Assembly (NCBI RefSeq): GCF_910594005.1
Contig: NC_057818.1
Coordinates: 53,270,001-53,334,000 of the forward strand
DNA from: Cervus elaphus
Lineage: Eukaryota > Chordata > Mammalia > Artiodactyla > Cervidae
Direction of reading: 5' to 3'
DNA: 64,000 nt
Below are positions 12,756 to 24,800 of the stretch, in pieces (within the stretch, counting starts at the first letter, position 1; each line of letters opens with the position of its first letter). A program made the translations under genes and the position numbers. The notes beneath the pieces were generated by a model. That model did no database searches and was not told the DNA's origin. It saw only the letters and a program-made list of their open reading frames with translations.

Positions 12756-13919
12756 AGGGGACGCGGACAAGGCAGCCTCACCGTGGGGGTGGGCTGCGCG
12801 CCTGACAGACCGTCTGCCCGGGGGCTGCTGGCCTGAGGCTCCATGTGCTTCCAGGTGCCTTTTCAGGGCTGGCCTGGTGCCCCCTGAAGGTATGAGCCCA
12901 AGCGGCCTGGGTGGGCGAGGATGGTGTTCCCCAGACGTCGAGGCGTGGACAAGAGCCCGGGTGTCCTGCAGGACTGGTCCCTGCAGTGACCCTGCTGCTG
13001 CGAGGCTCTGGTTTCCTCTCTTTCGGGCAGGGTGATGGTGATGGTGCCCTCTGTCTGCGGTAGGAAGGGTCTGAGGGTGGGCTCCGCAGATGCGCTGGCC
13101 TAACCCTGGGAGTCAGGACCACGTGCGGTTAGAACCCAGGCCTGGCTCCGGGCCGCCCAGTAGCTTCAGCCTCCCTCTTCAGCTCTGGGCACCAGTCCTG
13201 ACAGCCTCCCTGTTAGGGGACTCAGGGGGCTCCCCGCTCCCCGGCCCTGGTCTCTGCAGACACAGTCCTCCCTAGACTGCGGATGGTGCCTGACACTGCT
13301 CTGAACCAGCCTAGTGGCTCCTGTCTCGTGCAGAGAGCGGAGTGCTCCCTGAGGCCCGCTGGATCCCCGTCCCTCCCCCTCTGCCTCTCCTGGCGCCCTG
13401 GATCCTGCCCTGCCTGTTCCCACCCCGCCCTGCCTGCCCGCTCCCCGTGGCCACTGCCCTCTGCTCTGTGTCTCTCATTTGTGTCTGCAGCCTCAGGAGT
13501 GAGAACTGCCCCATCCCCTTGTCGTCCCCCCCGCCCCCCGCCATTGCTGCTTCCTGGTTTTGACGCCCACTTGGGTGACCACAGCTCCAGGCAGGCAGGG
13601 GTGTGGCCTGAGTCGCCGCCGCCCCCTGGCGCCCACCCCGTCCTGGCCTCTCGTGGGTGCCTTTGCACCTGTGTGCAGAGGAGCGAGCCCTCTCTGCCCG
13701 TCACCTGATGCCCGGCATCAGGTTCTGTGTCCCTTTGGGAGGCAGGGGGTGGGGGAGCAGCCTCGTTTGCCCCACAGCCTCTTCCTGGGAGACTGGCGCT
13801 GGCTGCACACGGGCCTCGCTCCCCACAGCTCACACCTTTGCCCCGGCCCCTGCCTCCACCCAGGCCGCTCAGGGTCGTGTGAGAAAGGAGCCATGTTCCA
13901 GTTACAGAGCAGGACAGGT

Positions 13920-14040
13920 CGGCGTGTGCATTCCAGCCCGGCCGCTCCTGGCTCCGGGACCTTGGACAGATGGCTTGCCGTCTCTGAGCTTGCTTCCCCT
14001 GATTACAAAGTAGAAATATAACTGCCAGTCTCACAAGGTC
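13920..14040 (+). mobile_element. Probable MIR SINE remnant
   Basis: Text like 'ccgggaccttggacagatg ... ctctgagcttgcttcccc' matches the MIR core pattern. Boundaries are approximate. Confidence 0.5.
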
Positions 14041-14609
14041 ACGCAGCTGGCAGAACAAAATGGCGTAGAAAGTGCTCCTTTCTACGGAGCAGGTGCCCGT
14101 AGACTACTACGTAGCGGGAAGTAAGTGCCTGATGCCTGGAAGTGGTGGCTGTGGCCACCATTGCCACCTTTCTCCAGCTGTGTCTCCCGCTGAGCCAGGC
14201 CCCACTCTGGGCAGCTCCGCGGCGGGTGCCCTCATGTCCCTCTCTCCTGAGACCCTCTAGGTGTCCCTTTCAGAGAGGGAAAGAGGTCATGGTGTTCATC
14301 ACAGCCTCACAGGAGGAGGATCAGAACATGGGTCCTTTTACCCGAAGCCGTGACCTCTTTGCATCCCAGCTCGGAGCCCGGGGGTGCGCCCCTCACCGCA
14401 CAGCCCCTCCTCTCTGATGGCTGCTTACACCAGGCCCTGCCCAAATCAGACCTTCGCAGCCGTGGCTGTGGGAGCTGGAAACACACACTCACAGGTGTCT
14501 CCCCCTCGCACACACCTCACCAACTGTTCCGTCACTCGACAGGTGCTCTGTTCTCTTCTGGGTCCCCGCCTTCCAGTGTGGAGACAAAACACAGCATTGC
14601 CGGCCGGCT

Positions 14610-14722
14610 GGCCTGGAGGAGCACTTGGGAGCGTGAGCTCAGCCCCTGCCTCGAGGAGCACTCGGGAGCGTGAGCTCGGCCCTGGCCTCGAGGAGCACTC
14701 CGGAGCGTGAGCTCAGCCCCTG
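14610..14722 (+). repeat. Three-copy tandem repeat, 37-bp unit
   Basis: 'aggagcac' recurs at 14617, 14654 and 14691 (37-bp spacing), each followed by '..gggagcgtgagctc.gccc'. The copies differ by only a few bases. Confidence 0.85.
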
Positions 14723-15829
14723 TCTGAGGATGCTCTGTGCTGACTCAGTCACCACACTCACCCTGGGAGGAGTCCCGCTCGGCCTTGCTTTCAGGGTCGG
14801 GTGGTTGAGGTGCAGACGTTACGTTGTTTTGCTTGGAGTCACAGAGCTTAAGTTGGGAGCCAGGACTCGGCCCCAGGCGCTCTGGCTCTGGAGCCCGTGC
14901 TCAACCATGCTGCGAGACCCCACATCTCCGGTGAGCTGCGTCCAGGCAGGGCCTTCCTGAGCTCGCAGGGGCAGGGGCAGCCAGGACCCAGGCCCCCCGA
15001 TCTCAGGCTGGAGCTGGGCCCTCACCACTTTGCAGCCCTGGCCTCGGAACCTGGCCCCAGGGCTCCAACTCGGGCCTCCCAGCCTGGCCCAGCCCTGGTG
15101 GCCAGTGACCTCACCAGGTGAGCTGTCCTCCTCACGCAGCTCGCCGGGTTCGCTCGCTCATCTGTGGGTGCCTGGCTGCAGCTGGAGGCCTGGGCACTTT
15201 GACTCACAGTGGCCTTGTGGCTCAGTTAAGGCTGGACAGGTCAAGGGCGGATGACCCGAGGTCATCACAGATGAGCAAGTGTGCGGGGGCTGGCCCTGAG
15301 CCGGCTGCCCGGGCCAGCCTCCACAGCCTGTAAAGTGCTTGGGTGGCGCCTGGCACAGCGGAAGTGCTACGTAAATGCTCTGTGTAAGCACCTGTACTGC
15401 CATTTCCTTACCGTGTTTTTTGGGTTTTTTTTTAACATTGGTTCATTAAAAAAATTTGAATATGTTTCATCTCATTCATTTCCAGTGATAATCTATGCAA
15501 AGTGCTGGCTTTGATTTAATAGTTCCTTTTTCTTATATATGAATGAAATACACATACATACCGCTGACCTCCTCAAGGTCCTTCCCAATCCACCTGACAC
15601 TCAGGCGTGCCCACTGGTGACAGACCAGGCCTGGGGACGTGGCTGGCGGTGCCATTGAGAAAAGCGAGACAGGGCTGGGGGGCCCCCAGGCTGAACCCCG
15701 CTTCTGTTCCTCTGAGTGTCTCACCCCACTGCTGCCCCCGCCTGGAATGTGTGTCTCAGCATCAGAGGAGAATGACGAGACGCAATTATCATCCTTTTTG
15801 AAAAGTGGTGTTATTTCATTTACCAGTTT

Positions 15830-16132
15830 TCGGCTGAGCTGGGTTTTCATTGACGCGCGCAGGCTTTTCTCCAGCTGGGGCGAGCAGGGCCTGCTCTGGT
15901 TGTGGTGCGTGGGCCTCATTGCCGCCCGTGTCCCTCGTGTTACGGAGCGGGGACTGTAGGCGTGTGGGCTGCAGCAGCTGTGGCGCTCGGGCTCTTAGGG
16001 CACAAGCTCAGTAGTTGCGGTGCACAGACTTAGTTGCTCCGCGGCATGTGGAATCCTCCCGGATCAGGGATCGAACCCACGTCTCCTGCATTGGCAGATA
16101 GATTCTTCACCACTGAGCCACGAGGGAAGCCC
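15830..16132 (-). mobile_element. Long tRNA-derived SINE, minus strand
   Basis: It ends on the plus strand 'accactgagccacgagggaagccc', the reverse of the SINE head. It contains 'ggatcagggatcgaaccca' and extends left through the Bov/CHR body with 'cacaagctcagtagttgcgg'. Confidence 0.8.
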
Positions 16133-16757
16133 GCAGTTGTCATTCTTGTCTGCAGTTGCTCTGGGCCTTGGGCCCCAGGTCTCCAAGCCTGTCTGTCTCT
16201 CCTGCCCCTGCTCTCAGCTTCCCCTACTGCACCTGAGTGGGCAGGTGCTGCCTCCCCCAGCCCTGGCAGTGACCGTGTGTGAGGCTGTACAGGCATCAAA
16301 ACCCCACGGGCGCCTCACTGGAGGAGTGGCTGGATGGTACCTGTGGCTGGTGTGGAGGTGGCAAGGTCAGAGACCCTGGCCCTCAGACTCACCAGGACGC
16401 CTCTCAGAGCAAAGTGGATAGGCTTTCAGGGGACATCAGGAGCCAGAAGTCCTAGGCAGTCAAGGAGGGCTTCCTGGAGAAAGCAGTGTTGGAGCTGGAC
16501 ACCTAAAGGACCAGCTGCAATTTGAGAAGTTGCTAAGGGCTCACATTTCCTGTAGACTGTCTAGGATACTGAGAACTGCTACTGAACAACCCCATGTGTA
16601 CCAGTCCCTACTTCATCCCCATCTGAGGTGACCAAACCAGCTCCACCTTGGCCTGGGGGCTGTTATTGAATGGAGTGGGTCTCACGGAGCAGTTTTTGCC
16701 TTTTGGCCATCTGGTAAAGCCTGTGTACACTTTTTTGGAGCAACGATTTTTTTTTAA

Positions 16758-16875
16758 AAATCCTGGAGTGGGCTGCCATGCCCTCCTCCAGGGGATCTTC
16801 CTGACCAAAGGGTCGAACTCCCGACTCTAGATATCTCTGCACTGGGAGCAGGTTCCTTACCACCAGTGAAGCCCC
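16758..16875 (-). mobile_element. Bov-tA/Bov-A SINE fragment
   Basis: 'ggagtgggctgccatgccct', 'ggggatcttcctgacc' and the terminal 'accagtgaagcc' show a minus-strand Bov-type SINE. Confidence 0.8.
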
Positions 16876-18234
16876 GTGCAGCAGCGAAAACGGGGTTTAT
16901 AAAGGGTACCAGTTAAAATAGTTTATTCAATACCTTTAAAATCATTATATAGTATTTATACTTGTCCTCATTGACACATGGAATAACAGGATGTAGCAGC
17001 AGCTCGGACATCTCCCAAAGCAGGGATGAGCGTTGAGGATCTGCAGTAACTGTTATGTGACGTGAAAACGTCTGCCGTTTCTATTGCTGACAGAGTGTTA
17101 GGGTCTGCTAAAGAGTGTTTCTTTTCTCTCTTTTTTGTCTCTTACATTACTAAGAAGGAAATGCTAAATTACGTCACAGTTCAGCTAGTGAAAACAAAGA
17201 GGCAATTTTTCTCAAGTTCATGGATCCCCCAGGGGGTCAGTGGCCCCTTGCTTGGCGGATTCCCTGAGGACAGGCCAGTGCCTATCCCCCCTCCCCCAGA
17301 GCTGGGAGCCACCAGGCACGTGATGGCATGTGGGGGGGGGGGGCAGCTGACACGGGGGAGGCTGCTGATCACCTACAGCTTCTCTCAGGCTCCATGCTGC
17401 CCACTTCCACCCAAGAAGGAAGCGAGGGGTCTAGGATGGGGCCTGAGCTCTGGGGAGCCCGGGGCCTCTACGAGCTTCTTTCATCCAGCATCCCTCCCTA
17501 ACACAGTGGAGAGAGTTCTGGAGTGGGTATTCCGCTTTGCCTGGACCAGCTGCCTGGCCCCCGGGAGGCAGCTTTCCTTCCCTGGACCTTGGTTTCCTCC
17601 CCAAGAAGTCATGGTGCTGTTTGATAGGGTCGGGGTATTGGGCTCCTGGCCAGAGTGGTGGCCGGAGGGAGCGTCCCCCAGAAATGCCTGCCCAGAAGCT
17701 CCGCAGGGGCTCTCACTGGCCCATCCCTGCCCACCCTGCAGCCCCCTGTCTGCTCCACGCTGCTGGCTCCCTGCACCCAGGCCTGACCCCATGCCTCCCC
17801 CGCTCAGAGCCCCTCCTTCCTGCACTCCTGGCTGCCCCCGGGCAAAATCCAGGCTCTGACAGCCAAAAACTGGTCTTTTCACCTGGCGAATGGCTAAACA
17901 AAATGCATACCTGGACAGTTACTACGCAGCACCACAAAGGGGCCGAAACTCAAAACTGTTCCGTTCCAGAAAGAAGCGGGCTGCCAGAGGCCACATACTG
18001 TTTACCACCGTTTGTATGAAATGTCCAGAAAAGGCAAATCTGTGCAGACAGAAAGGCCAGCCCTACCTTCCACATGGTGACAGGCCCCGAGATTCCCAAG
18101 GACAAGCCTGTGCAGGTTGGGTTTGGGCTGCACCCCTCGTTCATTTGGGGAGCCAGGGCCGTATCAGGGACTCTGACTGCTGCTGTGTCCCTGGGGCACA
18201 GGAAGCCCCGTTCGGCGCTGAGGGCGTTTTGGGA

Positions 18235-18355
18235 GTGAGGAATCTGAGAGGCCGTATGGCATCTCAGTTAAGGGCTGAGTTCCAGCTCCACTACTCACCA
18301 GCTGTGTGACCTTGGGCAAAGTGCTTCACCTCTCTGAGCTCAACTTCTTCATAAG
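18235..18355 (+). mobile_element. MIR SINE remnant
   Basis: It contains the classic MIR core 'ccagctgtgtgaccttgggc' and then 'cttcacctctctgagctc'. Confidence 0.7.
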
Positions 18356-18798
18356 GTCGGAGTGTGGCCTCATTCTCTCATTCAAAAGAAACCACAAATC
18401 AGACATCTGCCCTGGGTCTGGCCCTGTGCTGGGTGGTGTTGGGGACCCTGGGGGTGACCAAGGGAGCCCCAGTCCTGGCCTGTGGGGTCTCCCAGTCTAG
18501 TGGAGGAAGTAGCTGACAGGTAGAAAAATGGTGTGGTATTAGTTGTATGATGTTTTATGTGAAGGTGTTTGGGGAGCTTTGGGTAGGTGTGGGAGGATGG
18601 GGTAACTTGGCTTGGGGGCACCGGGAGACACATCCCCAGAGTAGCAGTCACAGCAAGGGCCTCAACAGCAGGACTGAACTCAATGGGTTGTTGGAAGGAG
18701 GTTGAGAGGGGAGAGGGGTGGCAGAGGCCAGTGGGTGGGATGGGTGAATGAGGCCCAGGGTGTGGAGAGTCACCTGCCTGGGTCTTCTCTGCCTGCAG

Positions 18799-18896
18799 CC
18801 CAGAATGTGACCGTGGACGAGATCATTGGCGCCTACAAGCAGGCTTGCCAGAAGCTGAACTGCAGACAGATACCCAAGCTCCTCAGGCAGCTCCAG
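18799..18896 (+). CDS. PPP1R37: PPP1R37 coding exon (residues AQNVTVDE... to KLLRQLQ)
   Basis: The acceptor is 'gcctgcag' and the donor is 'ctccag|gtatgc'. The exon enters in phase 1 and leaves in phase 0. It encodes the conserved stretch IIGAYKQACQKLNC just before the LRR array. Confidence 0.93.
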
Positions 18897-21800
18897 GTAT
18901 GCCAGGTGACTGGGGGTGGGGGTGGTCCCTGGGGTGAAGCTGCCCTCCCTGTGCCCACCAGCACCCTCTGGGCCCGTGGTGCCTGCCCCAAGCAAGAGAG
19001 GGTACACAAAACACTCCCCTTCCCCAGCCTAGCCGGCCAGCCAAAGGCCAGTGTAAATATGTCTTTGAAAATCCTCTCTTAAGTGGTAAAACCAGTCAGG
19101 CTCTTCATGAATACTTAAACAGTACAGAATTACATAAAGTAGGAAATTACTCGTCAAGAATTATCCGCTCTCCAAATAAGTTCTCTTCCCCAGGGGAAAA
19201 GCCATGTATATGAAATTTAAAAGTCTGAATGACAAAAATAATGTATATTCTCTCTTTTAAAAAGTTCAAATACTGCATGTATAAAAAGCAAGCTGTTTCT
19301 CACTTCTTGCCCAAGTCCCATTCCCAGGAGTGCCCCCTGGTGGCAGCTTGGGGTTTTCACCTTCTAGACTGTGCTTTTATAAATGGAGGAGTCACTGTCC
19401 AGAGATGTGTAGACACGTGGGCAGGTTCTGTTTTTTGTATGACTAAGGCCTTGCTGTGGGGCTTCTCTGGTGGTTCAGCCCATAAAGAATCTACCTGCAA
19501 TGTGGGAGACCCAGGTTTGATCCCTGGGTCGAGAAGATCCTCTGGAGAAGGGAATGGCAACCCACTCCAGTATTCTTGCCTGGAGAATCCCCATGGACAG
19601 AGGAGCCTGGCGTGCTACAGTCTATGGGATCACAAAGAATTGGACACGACTGAGTGACTCACACACACACACACACGGCTTTGCTGTACCTCTGGCCTGC
19701 TCGCCCCTAGTCATCATTCGCAGGTGTCTTCCCTGTCGCCCGTCCACCCTGGTCATGTTGGTAGAGCACTGCCTCAGTGCCTTCCCTCTGGACGGATCAT
19801 TCCAGAATGTTCCAGGATTGCTTGTTTCAGAGCCCTGGCTGCCCCACTGTTAGGGACAGACAACCTGACAGCCTGGTCAAGGTCTTCCTGCCTTGACCAC
19901 TGTCCGCTCTGCTTTCCCAGGAGTGCACGGACCTCGGGCACCGCATTGACTGTCTGGATCTGAAAGGTGTGTGTCTGGAAGGGGCTGGGGGCCCTTGGGT
20001 GGTGGGCAAAGCTGGGGCCTCCCTGGAGGTGGCCGAGGGCAGGCGGGGCTGGGCCAGAGAGAGGTGTGGGCGTCCCCGGAGGTGAAACAGGCGCCTCGAG
20101 CCGTGGGGAGGAGCGGGGGTCTTTCCTCCCTGGGTTGGCCGGGAGCCTGTGTTTCTACCCAGCGCCCCGCCCCACACCTGGTGCACATGCGTAGAGATGC
20201 GCGCATAGATGCGCCTGCGCACATAGCGCTCCTTCTCGTCCCAGGTGAGAAGCTTGACTACAAGACCTGCGAGGCCCTGGAAGAGGTCTTCAAGAGGTTG
20301 CAATTCAAGGTCGTGGATCTGGAACAGACGAACCTAGACGAAGATGTGAGCAGCCCGCCACCACCCATCCCCACGCCCTGAGCTCCCTGCCCCTTAGAGG
20401 TCTGGGAGGACAGAGGCTGGGCGGGGCCTCTCGAGGAGCAAGATCAGGGAGACGGCCAGAGTGGCCAGAGTGGGGCGGTGGGGTTGGACTCTGGCAAGGG
20501 CCCCGAGAAACGGTCTCATAGACTCACCCCAAAGATGGGGGCTTCCTAAGCAGGGGGGAGACATGGGGAAGCAGGCCTGAGCGGAGGCGTATGGCCTTCG
20601 GGAGCCTAGTGCCTCAGCCCCTGCCTCCTGCCTTCCCCGGGCGGCCATGACCCAAGCCCCGCTGTCTCTGCCCAGGGTGCCTCAGCCCTCTTCGACATGA
20701 TCGAGTACTATGAGTCGGCCACCCACCTCAACATCTCCTTCAACAAGCACATCGGCACCCGGGGCTGGCAGGCTGCCGCCCACATGATGCGCAAGGTGGG
20801 CACCTCCCGCCCGCAGCCTGTCCTTGTAGGGCCTGGTTCCACAGCCCTTCCCTCACCAGCCAGTGTCCCCCGCTGTACAACCAGGTGGCCCTGCTGCCCA
20901 TGAAGCTGTTGGGATATGGGGGGCGGGGGGCCAAGGCGGGGAGGGCGGGGCCAGCCTGACCCCGCCCCTCACGCACCTGCCTCGCAGACAAGCTGCCTGC
21001 AGTACCTGGACGCCCGCAACACACCCCTGCTGGACCACTCGGCGCCCTTCGTGGCGCGCGCCCTGCGCATCCGCAGCAGCCTAGCGGTGCTGCACCTGGA
21101 GAGCGCCAGCCTGTCGGGGCGGCCCCTCATGCTGCTTGGTGAGCCCCGGGGCGGCGCGCTGCTGGGCTCGGACTGTTGGCCGGGTCCCCCAGGCCTTGCC
21201 GGTCACAACCCTCTACCCCTCTCCCCCAGCCACGGCCCTGAAGATGAACATGACTCTGCGGGAGCTGTACCTTGCCGACAACAAGCTCAACGGCCTGCAG
21301 GACTCCGCCCAGCTCGGCAACCTGCTCAAATTCAACTGCTCCCTACAGATCCTGGATCTCCGCAACAACCACGTGCTGGACTCAGGTGGGTATGTGGTCT
21401 GCACCCCACCCCGCTCCAGTCCCCCAGCACCCACCGTGTGGCCAGCCAGTCCCTCTTGGTGCTGCTGACACAGGGGTGGCCAGGACAGTCCCAGCCCTCC
21501 CCTCCTGGTGACGGCTCAGATGGGGCTGGGCTGTGGGAGCCCCAGGGTCTGGCCCCGACTCAGGATGAGGGAGGAGCTCAGAAAGAGGGAACAGCTCAAC
21601 TGTTCCTTCAGGGTGAGGTGCAGTATTGACCACGTGGTTGATGTTGGGATAAAGGATCAACCGGAAGATGTTTAAGGTGTGCAGTGCAGGCAGGGACCTC
21701 TGGGTGGTGATGAGGAGGCAGGGCTGGAGCCAGCCATTTAAACAGCCTAGGGAAGAATCCAGGCAGAGAATACCAAGTGCAGAGACCCTGAGGTGGGAAG

Positions 21801-24800
21801 GACCTTATGCGTGCATGTTCAGTCATTTCAGTCATGTCCTACTCCTTATGACCCCATGGACTATAGCTAGCCAGGCTCCTCTGTCCATGGGATTCTCTAG
21901 GCAAGAATACTAGAATGGGTTGCCATGCCATTCTCCAGAGGATCTTCCTGACCCAGGGATCGAACCCCCATCTCCTGCATTGCAGGCAGATTGTTTTATT
22001 GCTTGAACCACCAGGAAAGCCTGGGAAAGAGCTTAGATGTTAGATATCTGGGGGGAAGAGCCCCAGTGAGCCTGAAGGTGAGTGAGCAGTGAAGAGGGAC
22101 TAGTCACAGGGCCTTGTCAGCAGGAGGAATTTGATTTCATCCTGGTTCACTGTCGAGCAGAGTCCCTTGGCCTCTGTGAGGACAGGGTTCCTGGGGAGGG
22201 AGGTGCAGGATGGGGCAGCAAGTCCAGCGCCTTCCTCCAGGGCATCTGGCCCCAGACACCACGGATACTGAGCACCTACCACATTCAGGGCCTCTTGGCT
22301 CCTGGTTCACAGCTGTGAGTGAGGCAGAAGTGTCTGCCTCAGGAGAGACAAAGCCAAAATACATTAATAATGTCTGTTAGATGGTGAGACATGCCCTGAG
22401 GAGAAACAAAGCCATGATGGGAGACAGAGCTGTCTGCTGAGGGTAGGCTGGCCAGGACTGTCCTGTGAGCGGGTGAGATTTGAGTGAAGATCTGAGGCAG
22501 GTGGAGGAGTCCTTCATCTACTTACCCAGAGGAAGAATGATCTCTGGGATTGGGAAGCTGTGTGTGCCAGGTCCCAGGTAGTGGGGCCAGAGCCTGTGGG
22601 GCTGGGCAGGCTGGGGTGGGGGTTTCTGAGCACTCGCAGGGTGGCTCCCGGGCCAGCATCCCCTGGGGAGAGTCCCCAGCCACAGACAAGACTTGCCCAC
22701 GGGCCTCCCCAGGTCTGGCCTACATCTGCGAGGGCCTCAAGGAGCAGAGGAAGGGGCTGGCGACCCTGGTGCTGTGGAACAACCAGCTCACGCACACGGG
22801 CATGGCTTTCCTGGGCATGACGCTGGTGAGTCGGCTGGAGAGGGAGGGGGCAGTGTGGCCCCTCCAGCACCTCCCCCACCCCCTTCCCCCTCTTCCGCGG
22901 TCCCGGCTCATCCTGCCAGTTGGGGAACCTGCCCTCTCCCTCCAGCCCTGCTTGGTCTCTGCTCCGGCTCCTGCTCCCTCTTTCTCTGAGGAGGGTAGCC
23001 CTTCCTTCATTGCTTCTCCACACCCAGCACCACAGACTAGTACAAGACAGTGCCTTGTGCCAGGGGAAAACGTTTTGCATAGAAAGTTAGCATCCCTGGA
23101 AGTCTTCAGTAAGTCTTGAATCTCTTCATCACATGGTATTCAAAGCAAGCCCACAGGGTACAAGGACTCAGACCCAGGTTAAGAATTACCCACAGCCAGA
23201 CCTGTGCCCAGAGCCCTCAAGAGGCTGGCGAGGTCAGAGGGTGGGCCTGGGGCCATGGGGTGCAGCGCCTGGCTGGACACTCGGAGGGCTGGGGAGTGGA
23301 CGGGCAGCTGGCACTTGGGAGATTTCTGCGTACCTGAGGGATTCGGCCCGAAGCAGGAAGGTGCCGGTCCTCGGACTGGGGGCCCTGCCAAGGACAGCCT
23401 GCCTCTTTCCTGACTGGCCTCCTGGGCCTTTCCTGGCTCTCGTGTGCCAACCCCTCCAGCCGCACACACACAGCCTGGAGACGCTGAACCTGGGCCACAA
23501 CCCCATCGGGAACGAGGGCGTGCGGAACCTCAAGAATGGCCTCATCGGCAACCGCAGCGTGCTGCGCCTCGGCCTGGCCTCCACCAAGCTCACGTGCGAG
23601 GGTAGGGTGCGGGGGATGGCGGGGCCAGGCTGGGGGGCGGCCAGCGGGTGTGGGCCCGTGGCCAGCCCCTGCGGTCCCCCTCCCAGGCGCGGTGGCAGTG
23701 GCGGAGTTCATCGCCGAGAGCCCCCGCCTCCTGAGACTGGACCTTCGGGAGAACGAGATCAAGACGGGCGGGCTCATGGCGCTGTCGTTGGCCCTCAAGG
23801 TGAACCACTCCCTGCTGCGCCTGGACCTCGACCGTGAGCCCAAGAAGGAGGCGGTGAGCGGGCTCTTCCCTGACGGCAGGTGGGGGTTGGGCCGGGGACC
23901 CGCTGCTGGCAGGCCACCCAGAGCCCGAGCCCGGCCTGCTCCTCCGCCCGCAGGTGAAGAGCTTCATCGAGACGCAGAAGGCGCTGCTCGCTGAGATCCA
24001 GAACGGCTGCAAGCGCAACTTCGTGCTGGCGCGGGAGCGGGAGGAGAAGGAGCAGCGGCTACAGCTGTCGGCCTCCATGCCCGAGATCACCGTCACTGAG
24101 CCCCAGCCTGACGATGAGCCGCGGGAGCAGCCCGCCGCCGAGGCGCAGGAGAACGGGGCGCCGGACCCCAGCCCCGGGCCGGACTCAGACTCAGACTCAG
24201 ACTCTGAGGGGGAGGACGGGGACGAGGCGGATGGGGAGAGGGCTGAGGCCCCCTGCCCCGCCCTGGTGCCCCCCACGGACTCCCCGGGCCCTGGGGACAG
24301 GAGCCCCCCAGGCTGCCCCTCCTCCCCCGCCGAGCAGCGCATCTCTGTGTCCAGCCCGGGCTGGGGCCACAAAGTCTTTGTGGTGACCCGGGTGGAGAGC
24401 CCACCCGAGAGGGCAGAGCCGCCCGCGCCCCCCGCCCCTCCTGGCCCTGCGTCCCCCCCCGCCTCAGCCTCCCCGCCGCCCGCACCTTTCCCGACGCCCA
24501 CTGAAGCCGCCGGCACTCCGGACCCTGGACCGCCTGAGCCCCAGCCACCGCCGGAGCCGCCCCAGGTGGGGCCATCGTTGCCCAATGGCCTGAAGCCCGA
24601 GTTCGCCCTCGCACTGCCCCCAGAGCCGCCCCCGGGGCCTGAGGCCAAGGTGGGCAGCTGTGGCCTGGAACACGGTGAGAGGCGCCCTGGGGCTGGGTGG
24701 CGGGGCCCCTGGGTGCTGCATGTGACCCTGGGGGAGCATCCGCCCGTGGGGTGCCTCAGTTTCCCCTTGATGGGGACAAGTGGGACTGGGTTCTCGGTTC

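Larger units (their letters stand above)
1..18798 (+). other. PPP1R37: PPP1R37 intron 1, 3' portion (non-coding)
   Basis: No conserved coding exon was found here. The first PPP1R37 exon on the 3' side begins at 18799 in phase 1. The family's N-terminal exon, which carries the PP1-binding RVxF motif, was searched for by eye and not seen, so the promoter and exon 1 lie upstream of the window. The intron holds old LINE pieces (878-1745, about 4070-4560, 10900-11260), several tRNA-derived SINEs, MIR and L2 remnants, a CA-rich minisatellite (6659-7320), a perfect palindrome (12700-12755) and a 37-bp tandem repeat (14610-14722). Open frames in this stretch are GC-rich or repeat-driven and resemble no protein I know. 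Confidence 0.85.

Noticed and set aside
23590..24648. 352-codon minus-strand frame opposite PPP1R37 exons
   Set aside because: Gly/Ser/Ala low-complexity antisense of a GC-rich exon. It crosses known splice sites and has no homology I recognise.
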